Counted from the first letter of the stretch, positions 51,803 to 62,195 are shown. The stretch: DNA of 64,000 nucleotides from Candidatus Riflebacteria bacterium HGW-Riflebacteria-1 (GCA_002839445.1 PGYB01000008.1:92317-156316); one strand, 5' to 3'. A program made the numbers and translations. Notes: a model not told the origin generated them from the letters alone.

Positions 51803-52983
51803 AGCTGTATCTATATTTTCGCGAAGCAACCAGAAGCCTTTTATCGTCTCTGCAAAGAACTTTTCTGGCTTTGCTGGGAATCGCCATCGGCATTGCTTCT
51901 GTTATTGCGATGGTATCTATTGGCGCCATTGTCAAAGAAGAAGCGCTTCGGCAATTTCAGGAGTTAGGCACCGATTTTCTGGTCATTTCCAATATTGCTG
52001 ACGAAACAAAGACCGGTAAAGGAATTATTCAACTTGAATCTACAGTCTCTATTCCGCGCGCCTGCCCTTCTTTGCGAGAATTTTCCCCATATGCGGTTAC
52101 GTTTTCGACGGTGATTTGTTCCGGCAAATCCTGGGGAAGCTCCATTCTTGGAGTTACCGGAAATTTTCATGCAGTAAACAAGCTGATAATCGATAAAGGC
52201 CGGCCTTTATCTGAAATTGATCAGGAGATGAAAAACTGCGTGATTGGTAACAGAATTGCTGAGCAAATGCGGCAAATCGGCATTAGCAACATGGTTGGCT
52301 CGAAATTATTGATTTTCGACCATATTTTTACCATTGTTGGCGTGGCAAAGCTGGCTTCAGAAAATTCGCTGCGACCGCAGGAGATAAATGAGGGTGTAAT
52401 GGTTCCCTATCTTACACTTAAGCGCATTACAGGAACCGACCAGGTTACCGGTATTGTTGCCAGGTTAAAAAAGAATGTCAATGTTGCAGCAGCAGTAGAA
52501 CAAATTCAAGGTGTTTTTGACCAGATTGTCAAAGAAAGAAAACCCTACATTCAGACAGCGAGCGAATTGATCGGACAGATGAATAAACAGATGAACCTGT
52601 TAACTCTGTTTCTTGGAATTGTTGGCTGCATTGCTCTTGTGGTTGGTGGAGTTGGTGTTATGAATGTCATGCTGGTTTCGGTTGCCGAAAGGCGACGCGA
52701 AATTGGCATTAGAAGAGCACTGGGCGCAAGACGGCGCGATATTCAGGGGCAATTCATTGTCGAGGCTTTTCTGCTTTGTCTATTTGGGGGAATCGCCGGA
52801 ATCGCTCTCGGAATCGTTGGAGCATACGGCATTTCACGATTTCAGCATTGGTCTTTTTTCATTTCACAAACCTCAATTTTGCTTGGTTTCGGCGTCTCGG
52901 CGATAGTAGGCCTGTTTTTTGGTTTTTATCCAGCCTGGCAAGCTTCGAAACTTCGCCCCATAGAAGCTTTAAGAGCCAACTAA
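51799..52983 (+). CDS. MacB-type ABC transporter permease
   Basis: The 394-residue permease has one N-terminal membrane helix (about 22-42), a periplasmic MacB_PCD domain (about 45-260) and three C-terminal helices in an FtsX domain (about 270-390) with V-G-G-V-G-V-M-N-V-M-L-V-S-V-A-E-R-R-R-E-I-G-I-R-R-A-L-G-A and the terminal P-x-E-A-L-R. Family members expel macrolides, peptides, siderophores or lipoproteins through TolC. It is the last gene of the exporter operon; a terminator follows. Confidence 0.9.
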   Translation: MKLYLYFREATRSLLSSLQRTFLALLGIAIGIASVIAMVSIGAIVKEEALRQFQELGTDFLVISNIADETKTGKGIIQLESTVSIPRACPSLREFSPYAVTFSTVICSGKSWGSSILGVTGNFHAVNKLIIDKGRPLSEIDQEMKNCVIGNRIAEQMRQIGISNMVGSKLLIFDHIFTIVGVAKLASENSLRPQEINEGVMVPYLTLKRITGTDQVTGIVARLKKNVNVAAAVEQIQGVFDQIVKERKPYIQTASELIGQMNKQMNLLTLFLGIVGCIALVVGGVGVMNVMLVSVAERRREIGIRRALGARRRDIQGQFIVEAFLLCLFGGIAGIALGIVGAYGISRFQHWSFFISQTSILLGFGVSAIVGLFFGFYPAWQASKLRPIEALRAN

Positions 52984-53006
52984 AATCACCAGACCGAGAG
53001 CTTATG

Positions 53007-53038
53007 AAATCAGGCCGATTTCCGGCCCTGATTTTATC
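53007..53038 (+). terminator. Intrinsic terminator ending the exporter operon
   Basis: AAATCAGGCCG (53007-53017) pairs with CGGCCCTGATTT (53023-53034), with one bulged base and a five-base loop, followed by a short T-rich tail. It separates the exporter operon from the FIST gene. Confidence 0.6.
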
Positions 53039-53124
53039 TGCTTAACCGACCAAATCAATTTTAAAATTATGTTAGAATTAGTTGTGATGGTTCTTTGAAC
53101 ATGTTTGCAAATAAAGAGGTACCT

Positions 53125-54264
53125 ATGCGGGTTATTTTTGAGGAAACCGGCAATTTTGCAGCCCTTATCGATGCCTTTACTGAACTGGCGAACATGCCAG
53201 AAACGCAAGGCATAATGATACTGGCCTGTGAGGCCAATGACTGGAAGTTTGATGAGGTTGAGCACTGGCTCAAGTCTAGCGCAATCCCGATTTTTGGCGG
53301 CGTATTTCCGCAAATTGTGTCTGGCGTAAAAAATTATGAGAAAGGAACCATTCTTGTAGCCTTCAAAGAGAAGCTCGAAATTTTTACGGTAAAGGGCCTT
53401 GGTGATACCACAATCAACTTTGAAGACCAGTTGACGCCATATGCCGACCAATGGCAACCGCCCGAAAAAGAAGGCAGTGAGACCTTTATTGTTTTCGTTG
53501 ACGGCTTGAGCAAAAGAATTGCCGACCTGGTTGAAACCATGTTTTATTGCTTTGGCCTGAGCAGAAACTATATTGGCGGCGGCGCCGGATCATTATCTTT
53601 TAAACAGAAGCCCTGCCTGTTTTGTCAAAAGGGATTTCTGCAAGATGCCGCGGTAGTTGCCAGGCTGGATGTCACATGTGGCACCGGCGTAGCTCATGGC
53701 TGGCAGACCATAAGCGATAGCATGAAAGTTACCGGCTCAGAAGGGAACAAGCTCAAAACCCTCGAATGGCAGCCAGCATTTCAGGTATACCAGCAACTGA
53801 TCAAAGACTTCAGCGGAAAAATCTTTACTGATGATAATTTTTTTGAAATTGCCAAAAGCTTTCCATTCGGCATTACCAGGCTAGACACCGAAGTCGTCGT
53901 GCGTGACCCGTTAATGAAAGGGCCATCTGACAGCCTGATCTGTGTCGGAGAAATCCCGGCAGGAAGTTTTGTCAGACTGCTTAACGGTCGACCAGAAACG
54001 CTTATTGAAGCCGCAATCAAGGCGCGACAACTGGCTGAAAGCAATGTCGCAGACCTGCCGGAGTCTGCAAACGCTTTTATCATAGATTGCATTTCCCGCG
54101 TGCTTTTTCTGGAGGACAGAATCGCGGAAGAACTCTCAGCAGCAGCCGGTTCTCACAAAATGTTCGGCGCGATGACTCTGGGCGAAATCGCCAATAACGG
54201 GCGCGATTACCTTGAGTTCTTTAACAAGACAACTGTTATTGGCATTTTTTCTGACAAATCTTAA
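53125..54264 (+). CDS. FIST-domain sensory protein
   Basis: The 379-residue protein carries FIST_N (about 5-200, with G-G-G-A-G-S-L-S-F near 153) and FIST_C (about 215-365, ending [14 protein letters not shown]). FIST domains are predicted small-ligand-sensing modules, often near chemotaxis and two-component proteins; amino acids have been proposed as ligands. It has no membrane helix or signal peptide, so it is cytosolic. GAGGT lies just before the ATG at 53125; an upstream TTG at 53095 is less likely. The hybrid kinase starts 23 bases after its stop, so both are probably co-transcribed and FIST may feed ligand information to the kinase. Confidence 0.8.
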   Translation: MRVIFEETGNFAALIDAFTELANMPETQGIMILACEANDWKFDEVEHWLKSSAIPIFGGVFPQIVSGVKNYEKGTILVAFKEKLEIFTVKGLGDTTINFEDQLTPYADQWQPPEKEGSETFIVFVDGLSKRIADLVETMFYCFGLSRNYIGGGAGSLSFKQKPCLFCQKGFLQDAAVVARLDVTCGTGVAHGWQTISDSMKVTGSEGNKLKTLEWQPAFQVYQQLIKDFSGKIFTDDNFFEIAKSFPFGITRLDTEVVVRDPLMKGPSDSLICVGEIPAGSFVRLLNGRPETLIEAAIKARQLAESNVADLPESANAFIIDCISRVLFLEDRIAEELSAAAGSHKMFGAMTLGEIANNGRDYLEFFNKTTVIGIFSDKS

Positions 54265-54287
54265 GCAGAGCGTTAAAAACGGCTGAA

Positions 54288-56831
54288 ATGGCATATTTGC
54301 AAGAAACTGAAATTCTTTATCAGATCGTATTGTCAATAGGCAACACGCTTAAACTTGCTCCAATGCTGCGCGAGACTCTTACCACCATCATGCGTTCGCT
54401 GAACTGCTCGGCCGGCGAAATCTGGCGCTTCAGGCGCAATCCACATCAGGCACAATCAGATGCTGATAAGCTGTCACATTTGCCTGGCAACAATCTGAGT
54501 GAATTTTACTGGTTTCGCGAGATTTGTATTCCGCGTTCATTTTCTCGAAGCAATTTCATCAGGGATTTTGCTTTTCCTGCTGACGATGCGGCCTTGGCAA
54601 CGCTCGCCGGAGCAACACCTTTCTCACACCAGGAAGCTGGCAAAAATCACATAGTGTTTCTACTGCCTGACTTTGGCCTTCTGGTGTTGCAGAAAAACGG
54701 CGCCGATCTTTCGAGCAGCTTGTGTCTGTCACTGCAACTGCTGATGAAAAAGCTGGCGGTAGCCGCTCAAGCCTGTCTTGACCATGAAAAAACCGAGCAT
54801 AGTCTCACGCATTCACAAAAAATGCTCGAACTGGTCATGAACAGTATCCCGCAGCATATTTTCTGGAAGGATTGCAATTCAGTTTACCTTGGCTGCAACT
54901 ACAACGGCGCCAACTTTTTTGGCGTCAACAGCCCCAACGAGATTGCCGGAAAAACCGATTTCGATTTTTTTGACAATGCAGAGGCTCATAAACAGAGAAC
55001 CAACGACATGCGGGTAATTTCTTCAGGGGTTGCCGAAATCCACCAGGTCAGCAGTAAAACCGGTCCTGACGGCAAAACTTTCTGGCTCGACACCTCGAGA
55101 ATTCCTCTGTTAGACAGCAACGGCAAAGTAGGTGGCATTCTCATGACACTTGAAGATATAACCGAACGCCAGCTTGCCCAGGAAGAATTGCGCGAAGCCA
55201 AAGTAGCAGCCGAAAAAGCCAGCAAAGCCAAAAGCGTCTTTCTGGCGAACATGAGCCATGAAATCAGAACTCCTTTAAACAGCGTAATCGGCTTCACTGA
55301 ACTGCTCAAAACCACTCCTTTAAACCCGTTGCAGGAGCAGCACGTCAGAAACGCCAATGCTTCAGGACATCTGCTTCTTGGCATAATCAACGGCATTCTT
55401 GATTTTTCAAAAATTGAATCTGGAATGATGAGCCTTGAACTGGTATGGACCAGCATGATTCATCTGCTTGAAGCGAGCATAGACATAATCAGGTTTCCTG
55501 CCTGCGAAAAAAATCTTGAAATTCTGCTGGATATAGACCACAACATGCCAAGGCTAGCGCATATTGATCCGGTCAGGCTCAAGCAGATTTTCGCCAATCT
55601 GCTGGGTAACGCGGTTAAGTTCACTGCGCGCGGTGAAATTGAGCTCAAGGCTCGATACACAGCCGCCGGCGAATCGACCGGAACATTCAGGTTCAGCGTA
55701 AGGGATTCTGGCATAGGTATCGCCAAAGAGCAGCAAAGCAAACTGTTCAAAGCTTTCTCTCAGGCAGACAGCTCGACTACCAGAAAATTTGGTGGCACCG
55801 GACTGGGATTAACTATTTCCGAACTGCTTGCCCAGAAGATGGGATCGTCAATAAGCTTTGTCAGCGAAAAGGGCTGTGGAGCGACCTTCAGCTTCGACCT
55901 GACCTGCAAAGTCTCTGCCGGCAGTAGTCTGGTTGCTGATGCCAGTTTCGCCAAGATCGTCAATTGCCTGATCATTGATGACAACAAAAACAGCAGTACA
56001 AACATCGAGCACATGCTGGCCAGCTGGGGAATTGCCTGCCGGGCATGCGCGAGCGGCAACGAAGGCCTGACTGTTCTGCGCGGTTCTGAAGTTTTTGATG
56101 TTCTCATCTGTGATTTTAACATGCCCGAACTGGATGGGCTGGCATTCGTTGAAGCACTCACAACCGCCCCGGATCTGGCAAAGAATGGGCTTACAATTGT
56201 TTTGCTGCACTCAGATCTTGAAGATAACAAGTTTCATCAAGCCTGCGACCGACTTGGCGTTAAATTGCGCCTCACCAAGCCGGTAAAAGCTGATGAACTT
56301 TATCATTGCCTGCAAATGGTCTGCTCAGGCAGCTACGGCCAGGCTGAACCAGTAAAACCACCTTGCGCGGCAAACCAGTCTGACCGGATTACCATTGAGC
56401 ATTCGCGCCCCGCTATTTCACCAACAATTGACCTCATTCAGCCTGAAACTCTTAAAATTCTGATTGCAGATGATGTCGAGGTAAACCTTGTTCTGCTGCG
56501 GGCAATCATCGAAAAACTTCTTCCCGGTACCACAATTATTTGTGCCAGAAATGGCTTGCAGACGGTTTTGCTCTGGCAGCAGGAAAACCCGGCGCTGATT
56601 TTCATGGACTTACAAATGCCTGAAATGGATGGTTTTGAGGCTGCCAGAGAAATTCGACAACTTGAGCAGGAAACCGAAAGACGCGTTCCGATCATAGCCT
56701 TAACCGCCGACAGTTCACTCGAAGAGAAGCATAAATCACTGGCGGCAGGCATGAATGACTTTGTCACCAAGCCGATAAGCGCAGAAAAAATCAAAGAGAT
56801 GCTATTGCGCTTCACCGGCCCAGCGCTGTAG
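54288..56831 (+). CDS. Soluble hybrid histidine kinase (GAF-like, PAS, HisKA, HATPase, 2 REC)
   Basis: The 847-residue protein has no membrane helix. An N-terminal GAF-like region (about 5-165) is followed by a PAS domain (about 175-295), a HisKA domain with phospho-acceptor His324 (M-S-H-E-I-R-T-P), an HATPase domain with D-S-G-I-G-I and G-G-T-G-L-G-L, and two receiver domains. The acceptor aspartates are Asp609 (L-I-C-D-F-N-M-P) and Asp774 (F-M-D-L-Q-M-P), and the conserved lysines are also visible. No Hpt domain or DNA-binding regulator lies nearby, so the output is unknown. It is encoded 23 bases after the FIST gene. Control of the preceding exporter is plausible but not shown. Confidence 0.9.
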   Translation: MAYLQETEILYQIVLSIGNTLKLAPMLRETLTTIMRSLNCSAGEIWRFRRNPHQAQSDADKLSHLPGNNLSEFYWFREICIPRSFSRSNFIRDFAFPADDAALATLAGATPFSHQEAGKNHIVFLLPDFGLLVLQKNGADLSSSLCLSLQLLMKKLAVAAQACLDHEKTEHSLTHSQKMLELVMNSIPQHIFWKDCNSVYLGCNYNGANFFGVNSPNEIAGKTDFDFFDNAEAHKQRTNDMRVISSGVAEIHQVSSKTGPDGKTFWLDTSRIPLLDSNGKVGGILMTLEDITERQLAQEELREAKVAAEKASKAKSVFLANMSHEIRTPLNSVIGFTELLKTTPLNPLQEQHVRNANASGHLLLGIINGILDFSKIESGMMSLELVWTSMIHLLEASIDIIRFPACEKNLEILLDIDHNMPRLAHIDPVRLKQIFANLLGNAVKFTARGEIELKARYTAAGESTGTFRFSVRDSGIGIAKEQQSKLFKAFSQADSSTTRKFGGTGLGLTISELLAQKMGSSISFVSEKGCGATFSFDLTCKVSAGSSLVADASFAKIVNCLIIDDNKNSSTNIEHMLASWGIACRACASGNEGLTVLRGSEVFDVLICDFNMPELDGLAFVEALTTAPDLAKNGLTIVLLHSDLEDNKFHQACDRLGVKLRLTKPVKADELYHCLQMVCSGSYGQAEPVKPPCAANQSDRITIEHSRPAISPTIDLIQPETLKILIADDVEVNLVLLRAIIEKLLPGTTIICARNGLQTVLLWQQENPALIFMDLQMPEMDGFEAAREIRQLEQETERRVPIIALTADSSLEEKHKSLAAGMNDFVTKPISAEKIKEMLLRFTGPAL

Positions 56832-56909
56832 ATAAGGCAAAGGGGATATCATGGCAAAGGCAGCGACCATAACGATAGAGTGCCGAATTGAACAGCAAGG
56901 AAAGAACAC

Positions 56910-57623
56910 ATGAAAACACTCAATGAGCAGGCAGACAAGAACGAAATGTCTGAAATTCCTGATGAATTAAAGCTTGAGCTTAAAACGCCGCTTGAAACTT
57001 TTTTCATGTGGGCGGCCATAATCAGTTGCTTCTTTATTCTTGCCGGCTTGATAGGTTTAGAAAAAGCTGTCAATTTCAAGTCAAAGCTCCTGTTTTCGGC
57101 CGGATGCATGTCTCTGGTTGTTTTTGGCAGCCTTTATTTTAATACTGACAATTACTACATTGTTGACCGCACAGGAGAACGCATCCTCTACCATTTTAAA
57201 TTTTTCTTCTTTCGAAAAGTGTCTACAGTATGCCGTTTCAACGAAATTTCTCTTATTACAAGCGGTGGCAAGCATAAAAAATCAAAGCATGCCGTCTGGT
57301 GGGAATATGCTGTCTTTATTCTGACCACCAACGGAGAGCTCTTGCCAATGAGTGATTATATCAAAGAGGCCTTCGACAAGCAGAAAGAGCTTGCCAGAAA
57401 ACTCAGTGACATAACCGGCGCCCGTTTTATCGACGCCCCTGAAGAGAGAATTGTCAGGGCTGCAGGGCTAAACTGTGTTCGACACGAAGCCCACACCATC
57501 GTCGATACTTTTGTTGAAATCGGCATGGCATTACTCTTCGCTGGCATAGCATTTGCCGTTTTCGTAACACTTGCCGAGTTCGGGGAACCCTTATGGAAAA
57601 TGCTTGAGGCCGCAGGCAAGTAG
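56910..57623 (+). CDS. Membrane protein of unknown function
   Basis: The 237-residue protein has two helices near 33-75, a soluble beta-rich part (85-195) reminiscent of a pleckstrin-like or DUF-type membrane-associated domain, and a third helix near 205-225. AAGGA precedes the ATG. It follows the hybrid kinase by about 80 bases on the same strand and could be its co-transcribed partner. No motif was recognised. Confidence 0.5.
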   Translation: MKTLNEQADKNEMSEIPDELKLELKTPLETFFMWAAIISCFFILAGLIGLEKAVNFKSKLLFSAGCMSLVVFGSLYFNTDNYYIVDRTGERILYHFKFFFFRKVSTVCRFNEISLITSGGKHKKSKHAVWWEYAVFILTTNGELLPMSDYIKEAFDKQKELARKLSDITGARFIDAPEERIVRAAGLNCVRHEAHTIVDTFVEIGMALLFAGIAFAVFVTLAEFGEPLWKMLEAAGK

Positions 57624-57825
57624 TCCGTCCACAACTTCAGTCAGTAACTGTGACTTCCAGCTCAGACAATGTTATCCCCTGAGCGATTAAAACGTTTTTG
57701 TTGTCTATAAGCCTAAACACATCTATATTACCAGTAGAACAGCAATTTTTCGAGACTTGTAAAAATGATTCCGCTTGTAGCAGAAATCAAATGTCCCGCG
57801 ACTAATAAAAACAGGAATTTAAAAA

Positions 57826-58206
57826 ATGGAATATATATGCAGAATTTGCAACCAGCCTAAACCAGAGTCGGCCTTTACTGAAAAAAGCCACTCTCTCCAC
57901 ACCTGTAAAAAATGTAATATTTTATCTAATCTGAGAACTGAAGAGCGCAATCAATTGGATGAAATCTTTAAAATTTTCATTCAGACGCGCATCTCACATA
58001 AAGACACAGTGAGACTTAAAGACTTAGGCAACAGCAAATATCCCAAGGTTGCTCTAACTGCGACTCTAATTTTTGAAGTTGCCCAACTCAGGCCTTACAA
58101 AAAGGGAAGACATGCTTTCCTGGAACAGAAATACCCCGAACTCGCAAAAAAAATTGAAGAAGCCGGATTAGCGTACCCTCAATACATAAAGGCAAACAGC
58201 GATTAG
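57826..58206 (+). CDS. Small zinc-finger-type protein of unknown function
   Basis: The 126-residue protein opens with C-R-I-C-N-Q-P-K-P-E-S-A-F and C-K-K-C-N-I-L: two C-x2-C pairs (Cys5, Cys8, Cys27, Cys30) fit a treble-clef or HNH-like zinc site, without the catalytic HNH residues. The rest is helical and basic. A regulatory or nucleic-acid role is conceivable. AGGAA precedes the ATG. It is probably monocistronic. Confidence 0.5.
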   Translation: MEYICRICNQPKPESAFTEKSHSLHTCKKCNILSNLRTEERNQLDEIFKIFIQTRISHKDTVRLKDLGNSKYPKVALTATLIFEVAQLRPYKKGRHAFLEQKYPELAKKIEEAGLAYPQYIKANSD

Positions 58207-58385
58207 AAATCCCCGTCACAGGCAAGGATCTGCGCATTGGTAACGGCTATTCATTTGACCAGCCGGACATCCCTGAATCATACTTGCATTACTGAAAAAA
58301 CCGCGCCATTTCTCTACAAATCGCTGATAGCAAGGCGACTCAGCAGAAAGGTAGACCCGAACATTTGAAGAAAAGTTGCCATATC

Positions 58386-58955
58386 ATGAAGAATTGTCTT
58401 TTGTATTGTATCGTCCTGACGCTTTTTTTCTCTCTCACCGGCAACCCCGCCCAAGCCCGCGAAAGAGCCGGGGTCAAGTTTGAAGAGTCCATTTCCATAG
58501 AGGGAACCGAACTCACCCTTAATGGCCTGGCCCTTCGCTCAGAGCGGGTCCTGTTCATGAACTTCAACATCTACGCAGCCGGTCTCTACGTGTTAAACAA
58601 GACCCAGGACGCAGAAGCCATACTGGCAAGCGACACTCCCCGTCACCTGGTTACGCATTTTCTTCACTCGAGAGTCAGCCGCAAAGAACTGACCGATGCC
58701 TGGAAAGAGAGCTTTACCAGGCATAATTACCAGGGGGAAAAAGTCGATCAATTCATTGCTTTTCATTCTGAGGAAATGAAAAGGGGAGAAAAAATGATCT
58801 TCACCTACATTCCCGGAAAAGGAACCACAGTGACGATGAAAGGCAAGGTCTGTGGGACAATCCCTGGAAAGGACTTTGCCGACGCCCTGTTTTCCATTTA
58901 CATCGGCAATAATGCGGGCCTGCCCAGGATCAGGGACGGACTCCTCGGAAGGTAA
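58386..58955 (+). CDS. Exported chalcone-isomerase-like protein
   Basis: From this start the protein has 189 residues: a signal peptide ending A-Q-A, then the bacterial chalcone-isomerase-like fold (F-E-E-S-I-S-I-E-G-T-E-L-T-L-N-G, F-N-I-Y-A-A-G-L-Y, a late G-K-D-F-A-D-A-L-F-S-I-Y-I-G). Bacterial members of this family lack flavonoid substrates and their role is unknown; many are periplasmic. An in-frame TTG at 58365 is an alternative start. The gene stands alone; base usage near it is slightly richer in G and C than the next genes. Confidence 0.72.
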   Translation: MKNCLLYCIVLTLFFSLTGNPAQARERAGVKFEESISIEGTELTLNGLALRSERVLFMNFNIYAAGLYVLNKTQDAEAILASDTPRHLVTHFLHSRVSRKELTDAWKESFTRHNYQGEKVDQFIAFHSEEMKRGEKMIFTYIPGKGTTVTMKGKVCGTIPGKDFADALFSIYIGNNAGLPRIRDGLLGR

Positions 58956-59159
58956 GACACAGCGCGATACCCAGCCGTAATTCTGGGGAGTGAAGCGTTT
59001 CTGGACGTTTTTGACAATCGACTGACCTTTGCATGGTTTTCAGAAGAATGGGTGTTCCTGATCTGCGCAAGCTCAATTGCGGATTGCTGCTGGAATCTGG
59101 CTGGAGGCAGCCTGGTTTTAAAATCCAAACGGCTGTGGATAATCGGCACCCCTTCAAAC

Positions 59160-61370
59160 TTAGTTTGCGTTTAGTGTTCTAACCGTAACTATTCCGAGGT
59201 AGCCGTCGACTGAGATCTGATCTCCGTTGTTTATATCTTCTGTTGCAGATGGAATGCCAGTTATGCATGGGATACCATATTCTCTGGCAATAATTGCGCC
59301 GTGAATGAGCATGCCACCGCGGCGTTCAATAATGCCGGCGGCTAATGGCACAACCAGAGTCATCTCAGGCCCGATAGCATCGCAGACTATTATCTCGCCC
59401 CTTTTCACTTCAAAAATGTCTTCATGGCTCCTCAAGACCCTGGCCAGGCCAGAAGCAAAACCTGGCCCAGCCGGCTGACCAAGCAGTTGTCGTTTACGCA
59501 CCAGACGAGTTGTTGTATTTTTCTGACAAGATTCTGTGCGCGTAATTTTTGCCGATGGCGTGAAGTCAGAGTTTAAAAGTTTTTCTGCAAGCTCAGCATC
59601 TGAAAAGTCAGTAATATTGTCAGGAATAAAGGCTGAAACCCTTCGCCTCAGCTCATCAGTACATACTTCAACAGCGTTTTTAAAGCGATTAAGGTAGACA
59701 TTGTCATCATCGCGCAAAATAAAACTGTGACGACCCAGCTCAAGAATCTCAGCAGCCTGGCGCCTTTTCTCACCTGCTGGAAACTGCATTAGAAATTTTT
59801 CCTCAAGCTGCCTGGCTATTGCGTCATCGCGTTTCACTGGTTGTTTCTGTTGAGACAAAGGAACTTTTGCAAGGAATCTTAGAAACTTGCCCGAATGGCT
59901 GTCGCCAGTTTCCATTGCCATGATGCGCGGCGACATGGCGTATTTATCGACAAGCAATTGCATCTGGGCAACTATCGCGGCAGAAAGACCGGCGGACTTC
60001 ATTTCAGCTATCAACCTCATAGCCTTGCCGTCTCGCTGAATCATGCGCGCCAGCTCATTAAACTCTCTGTTGCGGCGCGTTGCCATGTTTTCGCTTGCCT
60101 GAAGCAGAGTTACAAACTCGTAAGGGTCTTCCGGCAGCATAGTTTCATTGTAAATCTGGCCGAAAAATCGCATGCCATGGCCGTATGGAATGAAAATTTC
60201 CCAGTAAACATCCGTCCAGTGCTGCAACCGTTGCGTTGCCAGATGAAAGTGCTCTACCAGAGAGTCATTATTCAGGGTTCTAAGATCTATTCTCAGAATT
60301 TCAGCAGCTTCGGAAGCCATCTTTTCAAGAATTGGCGCGATTTGCTGACGCAGGTCGCAAAGGTTTGCAAAACTGCGCTTGAGACTTATGTCCCATTCTC
60401 TCCTGTCAGTTTTGGGGTCTGGCTTTCGCGTTGTCGTTATCGGTCTTGACTGCAACAGGAAAAGATCGCCGTTTTCAATTGTCCACTCGACGTCCTGAGG
60501 CATCTGGTAATTATTCTCAGCCCGCATTGCCATTTGCAGAACACTTTGCACGCTCTTATCGTTAAGTGGCGGTTCGGCTGCTTCGGTTGCCGAAACTTTC
60601 AGCATGGTGATGCCATCAGGGGTTGTCTGAAACTTGTTTCCGCGCTTGGCCTCAGTAAATTTTATCAGGCCAAAGTTTTGTCGCTCAATCACCCAGCGAT
60701 CAGGTTCAATTTTTCCATCGACAAGGCCCTGATTCAAGCCATATACCGCCTCAATGACCGCCTGACTTTTGTTTAGAGGATTGCAGGTAAAGCAGATTCC
60801 AGAAACCTCTCCACATATTACGGGCTGAAGCAGAACCGCCATACTGCTGCTCTCCAGGCTCAGACCAAGCTCGCTGCGATAAGAAAGTGAGGCATCAGAC
60901 CAGAGCGAAGCCCAGACGAGCTTTAATTTTTCTTCAAGATCGCCCAGGCTGCAGATACCAATATGAGATTCATGAAGACCTGCAAAAGAACGGTTAGAGG
61001 AGTCTTCAACGGTTGATGACGACCTTATTGCTAACGGCATATCACAAAATTCATGCCGGTAAACTTCTTCAAGTTCTTTTGCCATTGCCGCCGGAAGTTT
61101 CTGGCGCAAAAACAGATTGCGAATTCGCAATGAAATGTCCCAGAACTCTTCCCAGCGGCAGTCTGAAAGTGATTTTCTTGACAGCTCAAAACTGATACGT
61201 GCCTCGAGACCGTTTTGATTTATAAATTCACGGTACGCCGAGGTTGTTATGCAGTAGCTGGCAGGAATGAGAAAATCCTTTCCCATCAGCTGTTTCAATG
61301 CATGGGCTTTGCCTCCCAGTTGGCTGACAGAACTGTTCAACTCACGGGAGATTTTTACAATACGTTTCAC
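59160..61370 (-). CDS. PEP-synthase-like / rifampin-phosphotransferase-like enzyme
   Basis: The 736-residue protein has an ATP-grasp pyruvate-phosphate-dikinase-type N-domain (about 1-330, with L-A-I-R-S-S-S-T-V-E-D and Q-D-V-E-W-T-I-E-N-G), a helical middle part (330-640), and a swivelling phosphohistidine domain with H690 in G-G-M-L-I-H-G-A-I-I-A-R-E-Y-G-I-P. It lacks the PEP-binding TIM barrel of true PEP synthase. That layout is the one of rifampin phosphotransferase and related enzymes that move phosphate from ATP to a small molecule. The substrate is not known, so antibiotic resistance should not be assumed. The GTG start overlaps the PNPOx gene by four bases. Confidence 0.82.
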   Translation of the reverse strand: MKRIVKISRELNSSVSQLGGKAHALKQLMGKDFLIPASYCITTSAYREFINQNGLEARISFELSRKSLSDCRWEEFWDISLRIRNLFLRQKLPAAMAKELEEVYRHEFCDMPLAIRSSSTVEDSSNRSFAGLHESHIGICSLGDLEEKLKLVWASLWSDASLSYRSELGLSLESSSMAVLLQPVICGEVSGICFTCNPLNKSQAVIEAVYGLNQGLVDGKIEPDRWVIERQNFGLIKFTEAKRGNKFQTTPDGITMLKVSATEAAEPPLNDKSVQSVLQMAMRAENNYQMPQDVEWTIENGDLFLLQSRPITTTRKPDPKTDRREWDISLKRSFANLCDLRQQIAPILEKMASEAAEILRIDLRTLNNDSLVEHFHLATQRLQHWTDVYWEIFIPYGHGMRFFGQIYNETMLPEDPYEFVTLLQASENMATRRNREFNELARMIQRDGKAMRLIAEMKSAGLSAAIVAQMQLLVDKYAMSPRIMAMETGDSHSGKFLRFLAKVPLSQQKQPVKRDDAIARQLEEKFLMQFPAGEKRRQAAEILELGRHSFILRDDDNVYLNRFKNAVEVCTDELRRRVSAFIPDNITDFSDAELAEKLLNSDFTPSAKITRTESCQKNTTTRLVRKRQLLGQPAGPGFASGLARVLRSHEDIFEVKRGEIIVCDAIGPEMTLVVPLAAGIIERRGGMLIHGAIIAREYGIPCITGIPSATEDINNGDQISVDGYLGIVTVRTLNAN

Positions 61371-61834
61371 TCAGGTTCTTCCATAAAGAGGTCGGTTACT
61401 TCCTGAAACCTTTTAACAAGGCTGTATCGGAAGATTCTGATCTCTACAATGGAACAGGTTGGTGATCTCAGAAAGTCTACCAGCTCAGGGTGCCTCTCAA
61501 GCATCAATTGGTGCGCAAAATTACGACTGTCGCCGGAAATCTCAGTTGCCTGGCCGGCGCATGCACAGGCAACAGCGCTGCTGAAATCGTCGGCAATATT
61601 TTTCCTGTTGTCAAGAAGCAGTTCAACCGAGGGATTCTGCTGAATATTTTTGAATTTGATTGTGGCGAAAGGCGTGGCAAAGAAAATTCTTTTTAAGTCG
61701 GCGCTGAAAGCAAATCCTACCACCGACAGATGCGGAATGTTGTTGCTACAGGTCGCGAGAACACCCGTCTTCTGGCCGCGCAGCAGATCACTCACAAATA
61801 TCTTCGCGTCCTGGTTCTTATCCACTTTATTCAA
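61367..61834 (-). CDS. PNPOx-like flavin-binding family protein
   Basis: The 155-residue cytosolic protein has the split-barrel pattern of the pyridoxamine-phosphate-oxidase-like family: V-L-A-T-C-S-N-N-I-P-H-L-S-V-V-G-F early on, I-F-F-A-T-P-F-A-T-I-K-F-K-N-I and V-E-L-L-L-D-N-R. Relatives bind FMN or F420 or act as heme-degrading or general stress proteins; the true PNPOx motifs are not complete. The start is TTG with a weak ribosome-binding site. It is the first gene of a pair with the phosphohistidine enzyme and overlaps it by four bases, so a shared pathway is likely. Confidence 0.7.
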   Translation of the reverse strand: MNKVDKNQDAKIFVSDLLRGQKTGVLATCSNNIPHLSVVGFAFSADLKRIFFATPFATIKFKNIQQNPSVELLLDNRKNIADDFSSAVACACAGQATEISGDSRNFAHQLMLERHPELVDFLRSPTCSIVEIRIFRYSLVKRFQEVTDLFMEEPE

Positions 61835-61868
61835 GCACTTTCATAAGTATTCTGACGAAATTATTATA

Positions 61869-62195
61869 TCACATGTCTGCCCACGGAAACTTTATGCTGT
61901 ATCCATGGCTTTTTACGCACTGCTCTGTGAAGGCATAAGGTAAATATCGCGAACCTCCCCAACTTGAGGTACCATTCTGGCACCTCAAGATGTTAGTTTC
62001 TTCCTTAGTCAGTTCAAACATGAAATCTGGGGGAAAGCGCTCCATGTTGCGCTTGACGGCACGCTTAAGCGCCTTGGTTTCAACCTGATACAATAGTGCC
62101 AGATCAGAATCAAGCATTACGCGCTAACCTCGTATGGTCAGAATTTTGTCGATTATATCTCCAGAATCATTTTTTACCAGCGATTTGCTCACCAT
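61869..62195 (-). pseudogene. ORF6N-domain protein, broken by a nonsense codon
   Basis: Translation from the ATG at 62195 (GGAG nine bases before) gives 23 codons, then TAG at 62126-62124, then on in the same frame through [11 protein letters not shown] and [14 protein letters not shown]. The ORF6N consensus is I-R-G-Q-R/K-V-M-L-D, so the TAG replaces the expected CAG. After Y-A-F-T-E-Q the sequence departs from the family and stops, so the C-terminus is also lost or shifted. ORF6N (KilA-N-related) domains belong to phage and mobile-element regulators. An 82-codon frame starting after the stop may still be translatable. Confidence 0.8.

Noticed and set aside
59160..61370. Calling the enzyme phosphoenolpyruvate synthase
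   Set aside because: The PEP-binding barrel is absent and the total length is too short; only the ATP-grasp and phosphohistidine domains are present.
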